Of a stretch of DNA of 64,000 nt, positions 46,388 through 55,784 are shown one piece after another. This DNA is from Oculatella sp. LEGE 06141 (GTDB lineage Bacteria; Cyanobacteriota; Cyanobacteriia; Elainellales; Elainellaceae), in the NCBI RefSeq assembly GCF_015207605.1, contig NZ_JADEWO010000031.1:21163-85162 (forward strand). The letters are read 5' to 3'. How positions within the stretch are numbered: position 1 is the stretch's first letter; each line of letters starts with the position of its first letter. A model generated the notes under the pieces. That model saw only the letters and a program-made list of their open reading frames with translations. It was not told the DNA's origin and searched no databases. Made by a program: the position numbers and the translations under genes.

Positions 46388-46825
46388 CTAGAAGGCCTCT
46401 GGATGCGCTTGCCAAACGTTGCGAACGAGCTCGCGCAACTGTTGATGCGCGATGCCAGGGTTATCTATGGCCGTTGTTCGGTAGTCGTCTATATTGGATT
46501 CGGTATCCCCTGCTGGGGAGCAGTATTTGGCATCATCCAAAATAGTCAACAGTGGTATGACCTCAGTGTCTAAGGCCATGCGAAACAGGGACAGTGGACA
46601 AATTAAATCTGCCCCCTGGCGCAAGTCGTAGAGAATCAGGTCGGGAGCCGATGCCGGGTTCGCATCATTGAGCTGTTCTGGTAGGGAAGCGATTTTAAGG
46701 AATAGGGGACGCACCCAGCACTGTTGTCGCGCCGTTACCACCTGAATGACTTCTGCATACAGGCAAGCTGTTTCATGTTCTAAACAGATAATTTGCGCGG
46801 GTTGGATGTTCAGCAACGGGTTCAT
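46388..46825 (-). CDS. Conserved cyanobacterial protein of unknown function (145 aa)
   Basis: The start is MNPLLNIQPAQIICLEHETACLYAEVIQVV; it is then rich in Leu/Asp with PDLILYDLRQGADLICPLSLF and ends in an acidic, flexible tail. No signal peptide or membrane segment. The arrangement of alternating strands and helices looks like a small alpha/beta domain, faintly receiver-like (LILYDLR) but without the phosphorylation-site set. I recall similar hypothetical proteins in cyanobacteria. It is divergent from clpS. The start is the ATG at 46825. Confidence 0.75.
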   Translation of the reverse strand: MNPLLNIQPAQIICLEHETACLYAEVIQVVTARQQCWVRPLFLKIASLPEQLNDANPASAPDLILYDLRQGADLICPLSLFRMALDTEVIPLLTILDDAKYCSPAGDTESNIDDYRTTAIDNPGIAHQQLRELVRNVWQAHPEAF

Positions 46826-47100
46826 CGGTCGGTTAGATTAGGAGAAGACTGATCTGAAATGGCAGTGGAGCGTTCTCGCCCTAGTTTTCCCTACTGAATA
46901 GAATTGTAGAAGCTACATCTATCCAGCTCCAAACTCTCAAGCCTGAACTGGAGCAAGGATGATATAAATGAAGTTAAGTAACGTATTGCAACGGCTGATT
47001 CGACCCACTGCGGCACTGGTTGACTCTTAGCGGTTGAGATCATCAGCTTTTGTAATTTGTTCTGAAGATTCTGAAGATATAGACGGAGAGGTATAGACCT

Positions 47101-47382
47101 GTGTCAGTCGAAACCATTGAACAGCGTTCAACGGCACGCAAACTTGCACCCCGCTACAAAGTTCTGTTGCACAACGATGATTTCAACAGCATGGAACATG
47201 TTGTCCAGACCTTAATGCAGACGGTTAGCAGCTTAACGCAACCCCAGGCCGTTAGCATCATGATGGAAGCCCACACGAATGGTTTGGCGCTGGTTATTAC
47301 CTGTGCTCAAGAACATGCGGAGTTTTACTGCGAAACTCTAAAAAACCATGGGTTGACCAGCACCATTGAGCCAGACGAATAG
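47101..47382 (+). CDS. clpS: ATP-dependent Clp protease adaptor ClpS
   Basis: ClpS delivers N-degron substrates to the ClpC/ClpP machine. The 93-residue protein has the signature KVLLHNDDFNSMEHVVQTL, with the Asn-Asp-Asp set that binds the substrate N-terminus, and LALVITCAQEHAEFY. The start is GTG at 47101 with GGAGAGG nine bases upstream. It is followed 43 bp later by a CPBP protease gene on the same strand. Confidence 0.95.
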   Translation: MSVETIEQRSTARKLAPRYKVLLHNDDFNSMEHVVQTLMQTVSSLTQPQAVSIMMEAHTNGLALVITCAQEHAEFYCETLKNHGLTSTIEPDE

Positions 47383-47425
47383 TCGAGTTGCAACGGCTTT
47401 GCTGTAGTTGTGATTCAGGTGTCTT

Positions 47426-48304
47426 TTGAAAATCCGGCCTGCCCGACTTGTTGCCTGTACCGTGATTGTACGGTTACTCGCCTTTATTCTGATGCTGTTG
47501 GCGTTGTGGTTGCCGCTAGTTGGAGTCATCCACTGGCTAGTTACTGATCAAAACACGGTCAGCATTATTGTAATGGCGTTGCTGTTTGTGGAGTTTCTTT
47601 GCTTGCTCCATTGGTGGAGTCGGCATGTTTATGGCACTCCATCGTTATTGCAGCAGTATGGTCTGGTTTGGACCAGACAGAACGCTAAGGATCTGGTTGA
47701 AGGGTTGGGCATTGGAGCCATTAGCCTGTTGAGCTTGTTTTTGCTGCAAGGCATCCTGGGTTGGATATCGTGGCAGCCATTGTCGTTAGGACTGATTCAA
47801 ATCGGTTTAGAAGGGTTGATGGTGGCTCTGGGGGTGGCTCTGGGTGAGGAGTTAATCTTTCGGGGCTGGCTACTGGATGAGTTGCAGCGAGACTATCGGC
47901 TGACGACAGCGCTTTGGGCTAGCAGTTTGGCGTTTGCTGTTCTGCACTACATCAAGCCGTTTGAGCAGATGCTGCAATCGGCTCCGCAGTTTTTTGGGTT
48001 GGTGCTGCTTGGGCTGACTCTGGTGTGGGCCAAGCGATCGACCTCTAACAAGCAATCCCTTGCTGCCCAGGGTCGGCTTGGTTTACCCATTGGTCTCCAT
48101 GCCGGACTGGTGTGGGGATACTACATCATTAATGTTGGCGAGTTGGTGGATTACTCTGGTCGTGTACCGGAGTGGGTAACGGGGATCGATCGCAACCCGT
48201 TAGCTGGAGGAATCGGAGTGCTATTTTTGGGTGTACTGGCGCTTTGTATGCGCCGCCGTTGCCAGCAGCTAAAGCGCCAAGATCGCCGACACGCAGCCGA
48301 TTAA
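47426..48304 (+). CDS. CPBP family intramembrane glutamic endopeptidase
   Basis: A 292-residue protein with about eight membrane segments. The active-site motifs are EELIFRGWLLDEL (Glu-Glu...Arg) and FAVLHY (His), with a third His in GLHAGLVWGYY. Relatives process prenylated proteins or bacteriocins and some act in plant chloroplasts; no substrate is indicated. The start is a TTG at 47426, the only one that keeps the first helix complete. Likely co-transcribed with clpS, which would pair two proteolysis genes. Confidence 0.9.
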   Translation: MKIRPARLVACTVIVRLLAFILMLLALWLPLVGVIHWLVTDQNTVSIIVMALLFVEFLCLLHWWSRHVYGTPSLLQQYGLVWTRQNAKDLVEGLGIGAISLLSLFLLQGILGWISWQPLSLGLIQIGLEGLMVALGVALGEELIFRGWLLDELQRDYRLTTALWASSLAFAVLHYIKPFEQMLQSAPQFFGLVLLGLTLVWAKRSTSNKQSLAAQGRLGLPIGLHAGLVWGYYIINVGELVDYSGRVPEWVTGIDRNPLAGGIGVLFLGVLALCMRRRCQQLKRQDRRHAAD

Positions 48305-48423
48305 GAGCCAAATCTGTTATCCTGGCTATCGTAGCCTCAGGTTAAATTCCAGGCGATGAGTGGGGCTATCAGCGGCGCTAAGACACTGTAGGCTAAAGCA
48401 CTGTAGGCGAGCGGTACCCCTTG

Positions 48424-49005
48424 ATGAAAGCTATGTCGAGCAAGTCAGATAGTTACACCCTACCCCCAGCGGTTCGTCGAGTGGTTTCGGCCTTTCGTAT
48501 TGCTGGCTGGGTCGGTTTTTGGGGACAGCTCGTTCTTGCTATCATTTCAAGCCTGGTGTTGCTATTTGCGGTATCCAGCTTAACGGGGCGTGGAGCTAAC
48601 AATGCTGGTACTGGTGCAGGCTTCTTCTTTGCTATTTGTGGCTTAATTCTGCTTTATGCCGGGGCGTACTGGTCGTTTCGCTACACGCGCCTGTCGCGGC
48701 AGTTGCGAACTTCGAACGCTCAGGCTCGTCCTAAACGAGGTGATGCGATCCAGGCCGTGCGAATTGGGTTGTCGATTAACCTGGTTGGAATGCTGCTTAC
48801 GTTATTAGGCGCACAGGCGATCGTAGGATTACTGCTAGCAAAATCGCTTTCCCAGCCGCAGGGCGCTATTTATTCTGCTGAACGAACAACCCAATTTGTT
48901 CAATCGTTAGATATTTTCGTCGTTCAGGCAAATACCAACACGGTGCTAGCGCATTTTGTCGGTTTGGCCGCTTCTCTGTGGCTTGTCCGCTGTCTGAGTC
49001 GCTAG
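48424..49005 (+). CDS. DUF3611 family membrane protein
   Basis: The product has 193 residues from the ATG at 48424. Four membrane segments are visible (about residues 31-51, 65-83, 115-135 and 168-190), with FWGQLVLAIISSLVLLF and GAYWSFRYTRLSR as family-like features. DUF3611 is found in cyanobacteria and chloroplast-bearing eukaryotes, function unknown. Its stop TAG overlaps that of the convergent FGGY gene by four bases (CTAG, 49002-49005). Confidence 0.85.
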   Translation: MKAMSSKSDSYTLPPAVRRVVSAFRIAGWVGFWGQLVLAIISSLVLLFAVSSLTGRGANNAGTGAGFFFAICGLILLYAGAYWSFRYTRLSRQLRTSNAQARPKRGDAIQAVRIGLSINLVGMLLTLLGAQAIVGLLLAKSLSQPQGAIYSAERTTQFVQSLDIFVVQANTNTVLAHFVGLAASLWLVRCLSR

Positions 49006-50279
49006 TGGTCTTGTGCGCCAACCGCCTGAAGAGCCAGCAATGCCGTTCCGTAGGCGGCCTCGGTGTGTAGCGATCGCCCCACTGGTACTTGCAAATGCCG
49101 TTGCCGAATAGCACTCCATGCTAAATTGGCTGCTCCGCCTCCAGCCGTGTAGACCCGCTGGAGTGGGGTGGCTCCAAACTGCTGCAAGCGCTGGTATCCG
49201 CTGGCTTCAATCCGGGCAATGCTTTCAAGCAGCCCATGCAGAAATGCGATCGCCTCGGTTGGGCGAGGTTCAAGCCGTGGCGATAGCGTTGGATCGTTAA
49301 TTGGGAAGCGCTCACCCGGTTGAAGCAGGGGATAGTAATTTAAAGGGCTGGCCTGGTCGGTTGGGATTTGCTGGCTGAGATGGTTTAACTCGTCTGGGCT
49401 GAAATAGTGGCGCAGGACGGCTCCCCCTGTATTGGAAGCCCCGCCCACCAACCATAAATTTCCTAACCGATGGCTGTAGATGCCATAACGGGCATCATCT
49501 ACACGGCTCTGGCTGAGTAGTTTTAAGACCAAGGTGGAGCCAAGGGATGTAACCGCTTCTCCGGGGGTATTGGCACCGCTCGCCAAAAATGCCGCAATGC
49601 TATCCGTGGTGCCAGCGCCAATCGCACAACTGGCAGGAATGCCGAGGCGATCGCCAACCTGGGGCTGAATGGTGCCCACTGGTGTACCCGGTGCGACCAC
49701 GTGTGGCAGTTGAAACGGAGTGGAGCGATTGGTTATCCAGTCGGGGTAACACTGCTGCTCAACGTCATACCCTAACTTGAGAGCGTTGTGATAGTCGCTA
49801 ACACCCAGTTGACCATGCAGCAGGAAGGCAAGCCAGTCGGCCTGGTGCAAGAAATAGACGCGTTCTGAATAAGACTGGGGTTTATAGTAAGATTCCCACC
49901 AGAGCAATTTGGCAAAACTGGATGTGACGTTGATCACGGTGTGATTCGCTGGAGCGATCGTCCGCACATTATCTAGCACCGTCTCGCCACGAGCATCGTT
50001 GTAGAGGATTGGCTCAGTGAGCGGTTGTCCTTGAGCGTTACAAAGTAACACCGTTGACGACGTGCCATTAATAGCAATCGCATTAATAGAGTGGCGCAAC
50101 GGTCGAGGAATCTGCTCGATTAGGGTAAACAGTGTAGTTTGCCAGGTAGTGGCCCAATGGTGCGATGTTTTGGGAGCAAACTGTAGACTCGTTTGAGCGT
50201 GAATTTGGCGGTTGGCATCGATCGCGATCGCCCTTGCCCCAGAGGTGCCAAAGTCAATTCCTAAGTAGAACCCAGACAT
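49002..50279 (-). CDS. FGGY-family carbohydrate kinase (D-ribulose kinase-like)
   Basis: A 425-residue sugar kinase, shorter than typical xylulokinases (about 490), as in the cyanobacterial/plant XK-1 group shown for Synechococcus to prefer D-ribulose. N-terminal phosphate loop: YLGIDFGTSGARAIAID. Then INGTSSTVLLCN, IGAGTTDSIAAFLASG and VYTAGGGAANLAWSAI. It begins five bases after the SGNH gene and so shares its transcript. Product assignment to ribulose is inference from length and motifs. Confidence 0.88.
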   Translation of the reverse strand: MSGFYLGIDFGTSGARAIAIDANRQIHAQTSLQFAPKTSHHWATTWQTTLFTLIEQIPRPLRHSINAIAINGTSSTVLLCNAQGQPLTEPILYNDARGETVLDNVRTIAPANHTVINVTSSFAKLLWWESYYKPQSYSERVYFLHQADWLAFLLHGQLGVSDYHNALKLGYDVEQQCYPDWITNRSTPFQLPHVVAPGTPVGTIQPQVGDRLGIPASCAIGAGTTDSIAAFLASGANTPGEAVTSLGSTLVLKLLSQSRVDDARYGIYSHRLGNLWLVGGASNTGGAVLRHYFSPDELNHLSQQIPTDQASPLNYYPLLQPGERFPINDPTLSPRLEPRPTEAIAFLHGLLESIARIEASGYQRLQQFGATPLQRVYTAGGGAANLAWSAIRQRHLQVPVGRSLHTEAAYGTALLALQAVGAQDH

Positions 50280-50284
50280 GGGGA

Positions 50285-51322
50285 TTAATTGGCAGAACTA
50301 TCTGAAGCAGGCAAACCGGAGTCTGGCGAACTAGAGCCAGAGTGGAGTCCTGGCTGCACGGCAGAAAGACCCTGTAGTTGTGCCAGCAACTCGGCAATGC
50401 TCTGGCTCAGGCGCTCGTTGCCGTCGGGCGTGAGATGGATATGGTCGCTGTAGAGCGAGTTAGGTGATTCGACCTGGTTGAACACGGGCAAAAAATCGAG
50501 GTATGGAATTCGTTCCATTTGAGTTAGCTCAATCAAGCGCTGCCGAGCGTGCTGCTCGTAATCTCTGGGGCCAGACTCGCCTAGCTCGCGCAGCAAAGGA
50601 GTCATGGCTAAAACAAACAGCGCATGAGAGGTATGGGCGAGCGCTCGAATGTGTTGAATGGCCTGCAAGTTTGCCCCAACGCGATCGCCTTCCTCTTGTA
50701 AGGCTCGCAGTGCGCCAAGTTTTGTTGGTTTTTGCAGGTAGCGGCTGTATAGTTCTGCAATTGCGATTGGCGGTTTGCGATCGGGGTAGTTTCGATCGAG
50801 TCCAACGGGTGCTGCCGATGGAGCCGTCGCAAACAAATCATCTGTATTGAGCAGCAGAATAATGGCTTGAGCTTCGAAATGACCAAATTTCTGTAGATAC
50901 GCCAATTCGTTTCGAGGCCCCCAGGAGTTTGCCGAAGCGTTTAGGACTTCGACCTGGTCAACCACGCCTTGAGCCGCCTTTGACTGCAACTGTTGCTGTA
51001 AGTGGGTTTGTAGACGGGCTGAAATGGTTTGTTCCTGGTCAGTCCACCAGCCGCCGTTGGCGATCGAATCTCCTAGTAGCAGAATCCGCAGGGTTGATCC
51101 TGGTCGAGGAACTTCAATATCTTCGCCTCGCATGGAGTACTGATTGATTCTAATTCGATTACCAAAGCGTCGAGTGGCCTGGTTGGGTGCTAACAAATAG
51201 CCAATTTGATCATCCGATACATACACTAAAGGATTGCCAAACCCCAGCCACCAGCGCAAACCCAGTTCAAAAATGACGACTAAAACAACAATTAACAGCA
51301 AAATAATCAGGACAGTAACCAC
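50285..51322 (-). CDS. SGNH/GDSL hydrolase-like protein, membrane-anchored
   Basis: A 345-residue protein with one N-terminal membrane anchor (about residues 2-25) and an SGNH hydrolase fold: LLLGDSIANGGWW (nucleophile Ser), NASANSWGPRNE (Gly/Asn oxyanion block) and YSDHIHLTPDGNERL (Asp-x-x-His). The C-terminal 20 residues are Ser/Pro-rich. It likely acts on envelope polysaccharide or lipid. The start is the ATG... on the complement: GTG at 51322. It precedes the FGGY kinase by five bases. Confidence 0.85.
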   Translation of the reverse strand: MVTVLIILLLIVVLVVIFELGLRWWLGFGNPLVYVSDDQIGYLLAPNQATRRFGNRIRINQYSMRGEDIEVPRPGSTLRILLLGDSIANGGWWTDQEQTISARLQTHLQQQLQSKAAQGVVDQVEVLNASANSWGPRNELAYLQKFGHFEAQAIILLLNTDDLFATAPSAAPVGLDRNYPDRKPPIAIAELYSRYLQKPTKLGALRALQEEGDRVGANLQAIQHIRALAHTSHALFVLAMTPLLRELGESGPRDYEQHARQRLIELTQMERIPYLDFLPVFNQVESPNSLYSDHIHLTPDGNERLSQSIAELLAQLQGLSAVQPGLHSGSSSPDSGLPASDSSAN

Positions 51323-51684
51323 TTAACGCTCCTTGTTACGCATTAAGGCTGTGATTAGTTTAGTGGTTCAAGGCTCGTTAACAACCCTAATCCAAATGAG
51401 TCTTGTCAGATTCAGGGCAAATTATGGCGGTTGGCTAAAGAGTATTGGTGCGCCACGACACCGTAGCCCCAGCTACGGACAAGCATTCAGGCTCAGAGTA
51501 TGAATTGAGCCATGAGTTAGATAAGAAAAAATAATAAAGTGTAGAACAAAACTCTAAATCTCTTAGTAGGCTGGATACAATCGAGTTGGTAGTGACTTGG
51601 ATAAAGTCACCGTTAGACCCGGCCCTTCTGTCTACAACTTTAAACCGATAACTTTAAGCTTTGAGTTAGGAGGACACGGCTCAG
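51323..51684. other. Intergenic region upstream of the 46-aa membrane protein gene
   Basis: About 360 bp between divergent genes. A perfect hairpin, CCGTAGC (51461-51467) and GCTACGG (51472-51478), lies near the middle. An AT-rich block (about 51526-51545) may hold the promoter of the small gene. A strong TAGGAGGA sits just before the small gene at about 51667-51674. Confidence 0.4.
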
Positions 51685-51825
51685 ATGACAGACTTTAATC
51701 GGGGAATTATGAAGTTCAAAGGAGCGGATAGCCCAACTGCAATTACGCTTTCGGCTCTAGTGATTCTGGGTTCAATTGCCGCTTTAATTGTGTGGGCGTT
51801 GCAATCGGCTTATGTGATCAATTGA
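51685..51825 (+). CDS. 46-residue single-span membrane protein
   Basis: The ATG at 51685 follows the strong ribosome binding site TAGGAGGA. The product begins with a soluble MTDFNRGIMKFKGADSPTA, then one helix of about 24 residues (ITLSALVILGSIAALIVWAL), and ends QSAYVIN. It is expressed from a long upstream region and followed by a terminator at 51918-51948, so it looks like a real, independently transcribed gene. Size and shape resemble small subunits of photosynthetic or NDH complexes, but I cannot assign it to PsbX, PsaX, PetM, NdhP or NdhQ. Confidence 0.75.
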   Translation: MTDFNRGIMKFKGADSPTAITLSALVILGSIAALIVWALQSAYVIN

Positions 51826-52368
51826 GTCGCGGTTAGATCCAGTGGGTCGCTTGATTTAGATCGGGTCGTAGCTGTTGTGTTCGTTTGGTTGGCTAATTAA
51901 CTATAAATTGATCTTCGGGGTAGTGCGATCGCGCTACCCTTTGTTTTTAACGGAATTAGCAGATCTGGCAACGGCTACAACCTTCCAGGGCACGATCGTG
52001 GATGGCTGCTGCTAAAACATACTACAATTATGCTACAATTCGTAGTTGCAATGCTAATAGGTTGACATGGCTAGGTCAGGAATACTGTTAGCCGTCAAAA
52101 CTCTGCTTTTACCTGGCTGAATCCACGCTGTAAAACAGGGGAGGTGGTGCGGGTTATGCTCTGACTTGATTGAGACGGGATAGAACCCAACCCGTTTGAT
52201 CTGGTTGACGAGGCGATCGCCTGAAGCAGTCACTATTCTTCATTGTGGGTTAGAGGCGGGAGCCAGATTTAGCTCAGGCTGTCCTGGGTTAATTTGAAGT
52301 GCGCTCCATTGATGAACGGATGCGATCTATCTAGCCAGTGGGTCATCGCTGGTGAGGGGGGAACAGTC
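51826..52368. other. Intergenic region between the small membrane gene and the ABC transporter
   Basis: About 540 bp. It holds the terminator of the small gene (51918-51948), a short direct repeat of CTACAATT (about 52022-52040), and TTGACA at 52062-52067 that could be a -35 for the transporter with a weak TACTGT after 15 bases. A frame extending the transporter N-terminus upstream to 52294 reads through a good ribosome binding site and is rejected. Confidence 0.4.
51918..51948 (+). terminator. Rho-independent terminator after the 46-aa gene
   Basis: GGGTAGTGC (51918-51926) pairs with GCGCTACCC (51931-51939), with one G-T pair and a GATC loop, followed by TTTGTTTTT. The core contains GCGATCGC, so a HIP1 site forms the loop end. 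Confidence 0.8.
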
Positions 52369-54186
52369 ATGGCAACGTTTCGAGATATTGTGGGCTACTA
52401 CAAAAACTATTGGGCGATCGCTGTCCTCAGCATTGCTGCCAGTAGCCTGTTTGAAATTATTGATCTGGTGGTGCCCTACGCAATTGGGCAAATTTTGAAC
52501 GTTTTGTCTCAGCAACGGTTGGATACTGTGCTGCAACGCTCGATTGACAGCATAGCCGTTATGACTGGGCAACCCGTTGGGCGATCGCTGTCCCTGGCTG
52601 TGCTGTTAAGCCTTATTTTTGTAGTCACTGTTATTAGAGCGCCAATCCAGCCCTGGTTAGGAGCCTGGTTTCACTGGGACATAGCCCTGCGAACACGGCG
52701 CGATCATAGTGCCCGCACGATCGAGAAAATTTTGACGCTGCCGCTAGAGTTTTATGACGAGAACAATCCTGGACGGATTGCCGGACGGGTGGCTAGAGGA
52801 TTGTCAAACCACACCTGGACTTACCCAGAAATTTCTGGACAGCTCATTCCCAAGCTGTTTCGTGTGCTGGGCATCTTTTTCGTCATTCTGGCGATCGACT
52901 GGCGGATTTCGGTTCTGTTTCTGATTTCTTTTATCTTTATCTTGAGTTTTACCCTGCGAGATCTCAAGAAGCTGATCAACCGAGAAGCGGTACTCGATCG
53001 CTACATGGAAAATACAGAAAGCCGCACTTCAGAACTGATTACCAACATCAAAACGGTGAAGGCATTTGCTTCTGAGTCGGCAGAATTGGCCAGACAGCAG
53101 CAGCGACTAGAACGCGAGTTCAAAGTGGTGGACTATCGCATTCATCGGGGCTACATTCAATTGTTTACCTGGCAACGGCTAATTATCCAAATTTGCGTCT
53201 TCGTGGTTCTGGGGCTAACGCTGGCAGCTACCTTACAGGGTCAGATGTCTTTGGGGCACTTTGTCACCACGCTCACCGTGTCCAGCATGGCCTACGCTGA
53301 ACTGGAGCCGATTAGTAATTTGGCTGAAATCTTTGCCCGTCGCTATGCCTCAATGCTGCGCTTCCATGAATTTATCCAACGCCCTGCTGGCATTGATTCC
53401 ATGAGTTTGCTGGCTAACCCAGACGCCATGAAAACCTACCAATTTACCGGAAAGGTTGATTTTTCAGACGTGACGTTTGGCTATGAAGCCGATCGCCCCG
53501 TATTGCAAGGGGGCAGTTTGCTGATCGAACCCTATCAAACGGTAGCGCTGGTTGGGCGTTCTGGTTCCGGGAAGTCAACGTTGGTCAAGCTGCTGTTCCG
53601 CTATTTTGACCCGCAGTCGGGCTGTATTCGCATGGATGGGCAGGACATCCGTTCTCTGGATGTGACCGGGTATCGACGGCGACTGGCGATCGTTCACCAG
53701 GAGGTGGATGTATTCAACGGTACCCTGCTCGATAACCTCACCTACGGCAACCCTGCGGTTAGCTTCGAGCAAGTCGAGGTGGCCTGCCGGATTGCCAGAG
53801 TGGATGAATTTATTCACCTGCTGCCGCAAAAATACCGTACCGTTGTGGGCGAGCGAGGGGTGCGATTGTCGGGCGGGCAACGGCAGCGCCTGGGGATCGC
53901 CAGAGCGTTGCTGGTTGATCCCGATGTGCTGGTGTTTGATGAGGCAACATCCAGCCTGGATTACGAGTCGGAGCGATCGATCCAACTGGCCATGCGAAGT
54001 ATCTTAGGAACCCGCACCACCATCATCATTGCTCATCGACTGAGCACCGTCCGCGAAGCCGACAAAATAGTAGTGCTGGATCAGGGACAGATCGTTGAAG
54101 TTGGCAACCATAGCGAACTGCTTAGTCAGCGGGGCATTTATCACCGTCTGCACGCGCTGCAAGAAACAGGAGAACTGCTGGTTTAA
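52369..54186 (+). CDS. ABC transporter, fused permease and ATP-binding protein (exporter type)
   Basis: The product has 605 residues from the ATG at 52369, which has GAGGGGGG seven bases upstream. The N-terminal half has about six membrane helices; the C-terminal half has Walker A GRSGSGKST, the signature LSGGQRQRLG, Walker B VLVFDEATSSLD and H-loop IIAHRLSTV. This half-transporter should dimerise and export lipids, peptides or small molecules; its substrate is unknown. It ends at a 25-bp tandem repeat and a shared terminator. Confidence 0.93.
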   Translation: MATFRDIVGYYKNYWAIAVLSIAASSLFEIIDLVVPYAIGQILNVLSQQRLDTVLQRSIDSIAVMTGQPVGRSLSLAVLLSLIFVVTVIRAPIQPWLGAWFHWDIALRTRRDHSARTIEKILTLPLEFYDENNPGRIAGRVARGLSNHTWTYPEISGQLIPKLFRVLGIFFVILAIDWRISVLFLISFIFILSFTLRDLKKLINREAVLDRYMENTESRTSELITNIKTVKAFASESAELARQQQRLEREFKVVDYRIHRGYIQLFTWQRLIIQICVFVVLGLTLAATLQGQMSLGHFVTTLTVSSMAYAELEPISNLAEIFARRYASMLRFHEFIQRPAGIDSMSLLANPDAMKTYQFTGKVDFSDVTFGYEADRPVLQGGSLLIEPYQTVALVGRSGSGKSTLVKLLFRYFDPQSGCIRMDGQDIRSLDVTGYRRRLAIVHQEVDVFNGTLLDNLTYGNPAVSFEQVEVACRIARVDEFIHLLPQKYRTVVGERGVRLSGGQRQRLGIARALLVDPDVLVFDEATSSLDYESERSIQLAMRSILGTRTTIIIAHRLSTVREADKIVVLDQGQIVEVGNHSELLSQRGIYHRLHALQETGELLV

Positions 54187-54187
54187 C

Positions 54188-54237
54188 TGAGGTTAGATTC
54201 AATTCATTGGATTGAGGTTAGATTCAATTCATTGGAT
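54188..54237. repeat. 25-bp tandem duplication
   Basis: Two perfect copies of a 25-bp unit (54188-54212 and 54213-54237, beginning TGAGGTTAGATTC) lie immediately after the ABC transporter stop. A third copy is absent. It looks like a recent slippage duplication and sits between the stop and the terminator. Confidence 0.9.
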
Positions 54238-54242
54238 TAGTA

Positions 54243-54271
54243 AAAGAGACGTTCCAGCGGAACGTCTCTTT
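54243..54271. terminator. Bidirectional terminator
   Basis: AAAGAGACGTTCC (54243-54255) and GGAACGTCTCTTT (54259-54271) form a perfect 13-bp stem with a three-base loop. The T-rich and A-rich ends suit termination on both strands, for the ABC transporter and for the convergent small gene at 54277. Confidence 0.85.
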
Positions 54272-54276
54272 AGCGT

Positions 54277-54492
54277 TTAAGCCTCGTCTTCAATACCCAT
54301 CGTCAGATCGCTGAGGTCACGATCGGTGGCTGCCACTTCACTTTCCATCTCTTTGGGCGGCGTTTTGATGGTCTGATTTTGCCCCTCAACCCGCTGAACA
54401 ACCTCGGAGGATGCCTCTTTGCTGACGGACGGATCGCCCGCTAATGCCTCATCTGGATAGGATTCCGCTTGATTTGGCCTTTGGCTGGTCAT
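54277..54492 (-). CDS. Small acidic protein of unknown function (71 aa)
   Basis: A 71-residue, very polar protein (MTSQRPNQAESYPDEALAGD at the start; DLSDLTMGIEDEA at the end) with no hydrophobic segment, probably disordered. It starts at an ATG and ends six bases before a strong terminator, which favours a real gene. No family recognised. Confidence 0.55.
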   Translation of the reverse strand: MTSQRPNQAESYPDEALAGDPSVSKEASSEVVQRVEGQNQTIKTPPKEMESEVAATDRDLSDLTMGIEDEA

Positions 54493-54620
54493 GTCGTTTC
54501 CTCAAATCCGTATGGGATTACGGTAGCGATCGCCCCCCTGTTTGGCCATCCACAGTAAGGGAGAAGTAGGGGAATTGCACGCACATGAGGATAGCTTCCT
54601 GCACTGAACCAGCACTGCGG

Positions 54621-55784
54621 CTATGGATACCAGATCGACTCGATTGTGCTGGCGAGGTCAAGGGCTTGCGACCGGGCTGATGCAGGCGACGTTTGATTGA
54701 GCAGCACTGTTACATGGCCTAATTTGCGCCCCGGACGCGATACGGTTTTACCGTACCAATGCACATGAGCGTTGGGGATATCGGCCATTTGCTGACGCTG
54801 GCTTAGATAGTCACTGTCGGAATGCTCGAACCCCAGCAGATTCACCATCACTGCCGTATCGGCTAAAAGCTGTGGTTTACCCAACGGCAAACCACAAACC
54901 GCGCGTAAGTGCTGCTCGAACTGAGACGTAACACAGGCATCTAGCGTGTAGTGACCGGAATTGTGCGTCCGTGGGGCAATCTCGTTGATCAAAAGCTGCC
55001 CGTCTGTGGTCAGAAATAGCTCAATGCCAAAGATGCCCACGACTTGCAAGCTTTCCAACAGCGTCCGAGCGATCGCTTCTGCTTGTTGGGTAATGCTTGA
55101 ATCAAACTCCTGAGTTACCACGACTCGCCGACAAACTTGCTGCTCTTGCTGGGTTTCGACCAGTGGATAGGTGATAATCTCCCCAGAGATGGAGCGCGCC
55201 GCCATGATTGCCAGTTCACGCTCGAAGGGCACAAATCGCTCAATCATCAATGGCTGATTCGCCATCTGCTCCATCACGCCTTCAAGCTCTGCCGGAGCCT
55301 TGAGAATAAACGTTCCCTGCCCGTCGTATCCCAAGCGCCGACTTTTTAGCACAATTGGAAACTCTAAATATCCTAACTGAGCAAAGTCTGGCAAAAAAAC
55401 AGGCAGATCAACATCGGCAAATTCAGGAACAGGCAACCCTAACCCCTGGAGGAAACGGCGCTGATGGTACTTGTCTAGCAAATGTGCCAGCGAGGAAAGC
55501 TGAGGATAAAAACAAATGCCTTGCTGTTCTAACGGAAAGAGAGCTTCTAAATTAACAAATTCGTTCTCGAAGGTGATGACGTTACAGTGTTTGGCTAACT
55601 CGGCGGTCGCCATTGCATCATCCACCGCGGCCAGAATTGTGTCCGTGGCGATCGCCACGGCTGGATCGTCTGGGTTAGGGGTTTGGACAACCAACTCAAT
55701 TCCTAATGCATTGGCGGCATCTGCCATCATCCAGGCCAGTTGCCCCCCACCAATCACGCCTACTCGTTGCTTCATTAGCGGCAA
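54621..55784 (-). CDS. purK: N5-carboxyaminoimidazole ribonucleotide synthase
   Basis: PurK carboxylates AIR with ATP and bicarbonate in purine synthesis. The 387-residue ATP-grasp protein starts [21 protein letters not shown], has [17 protein letters not shown] and [12 protein letters not shown], and ends with [20 protein letters not shown]. Its start lies inside the end of the pentapeptide gene (10-bp overlap), so it is probably translationally coupled. In some cyanobacteria the 6S RNA gene (ssaA) is next to purK; no such element is obvious here. Confidence 0.94.
   Translation of the reverse strand: MPLMKQRVGVIGGGQLAWMMADAANALGIELVVQTPNPDDPAVAIATDTILAAVDDAMATAELAKHCNVITFENEFVNLEALFPLEQQGICFYPQLSSLAHLLDKYHQRRFLQGLGLPVPEFADVDLPVFLPDFAQLGYLEFPIVLKSRRLGYDGQGTFILKAPAELEGVMEQMANQPLMIERFVPFERELAIMAARSISGEIITYPLVETQQEQQVCRRVVVTQEFDSSITQQAEAIARTLLESLQVVGIFGIELFLTTDGQLLINEIAPRTHNSGHYTLDACVTSQFEQHLRAVCGLPLGKPQLLADTAVMVNLLGFEHSDSDYLSQRQQMADIPNAHVHWYGKTVSRPGRKLGHVTVLLNQTSPASARSQALDLASTIESIWYP

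Noticed and set aside
54493..54620. 6S RNA (ssaA) next to purK
   Set aside because: The gap is only about 130 bp, shorter than 6S RNA, and shows no long bulged hairpin.
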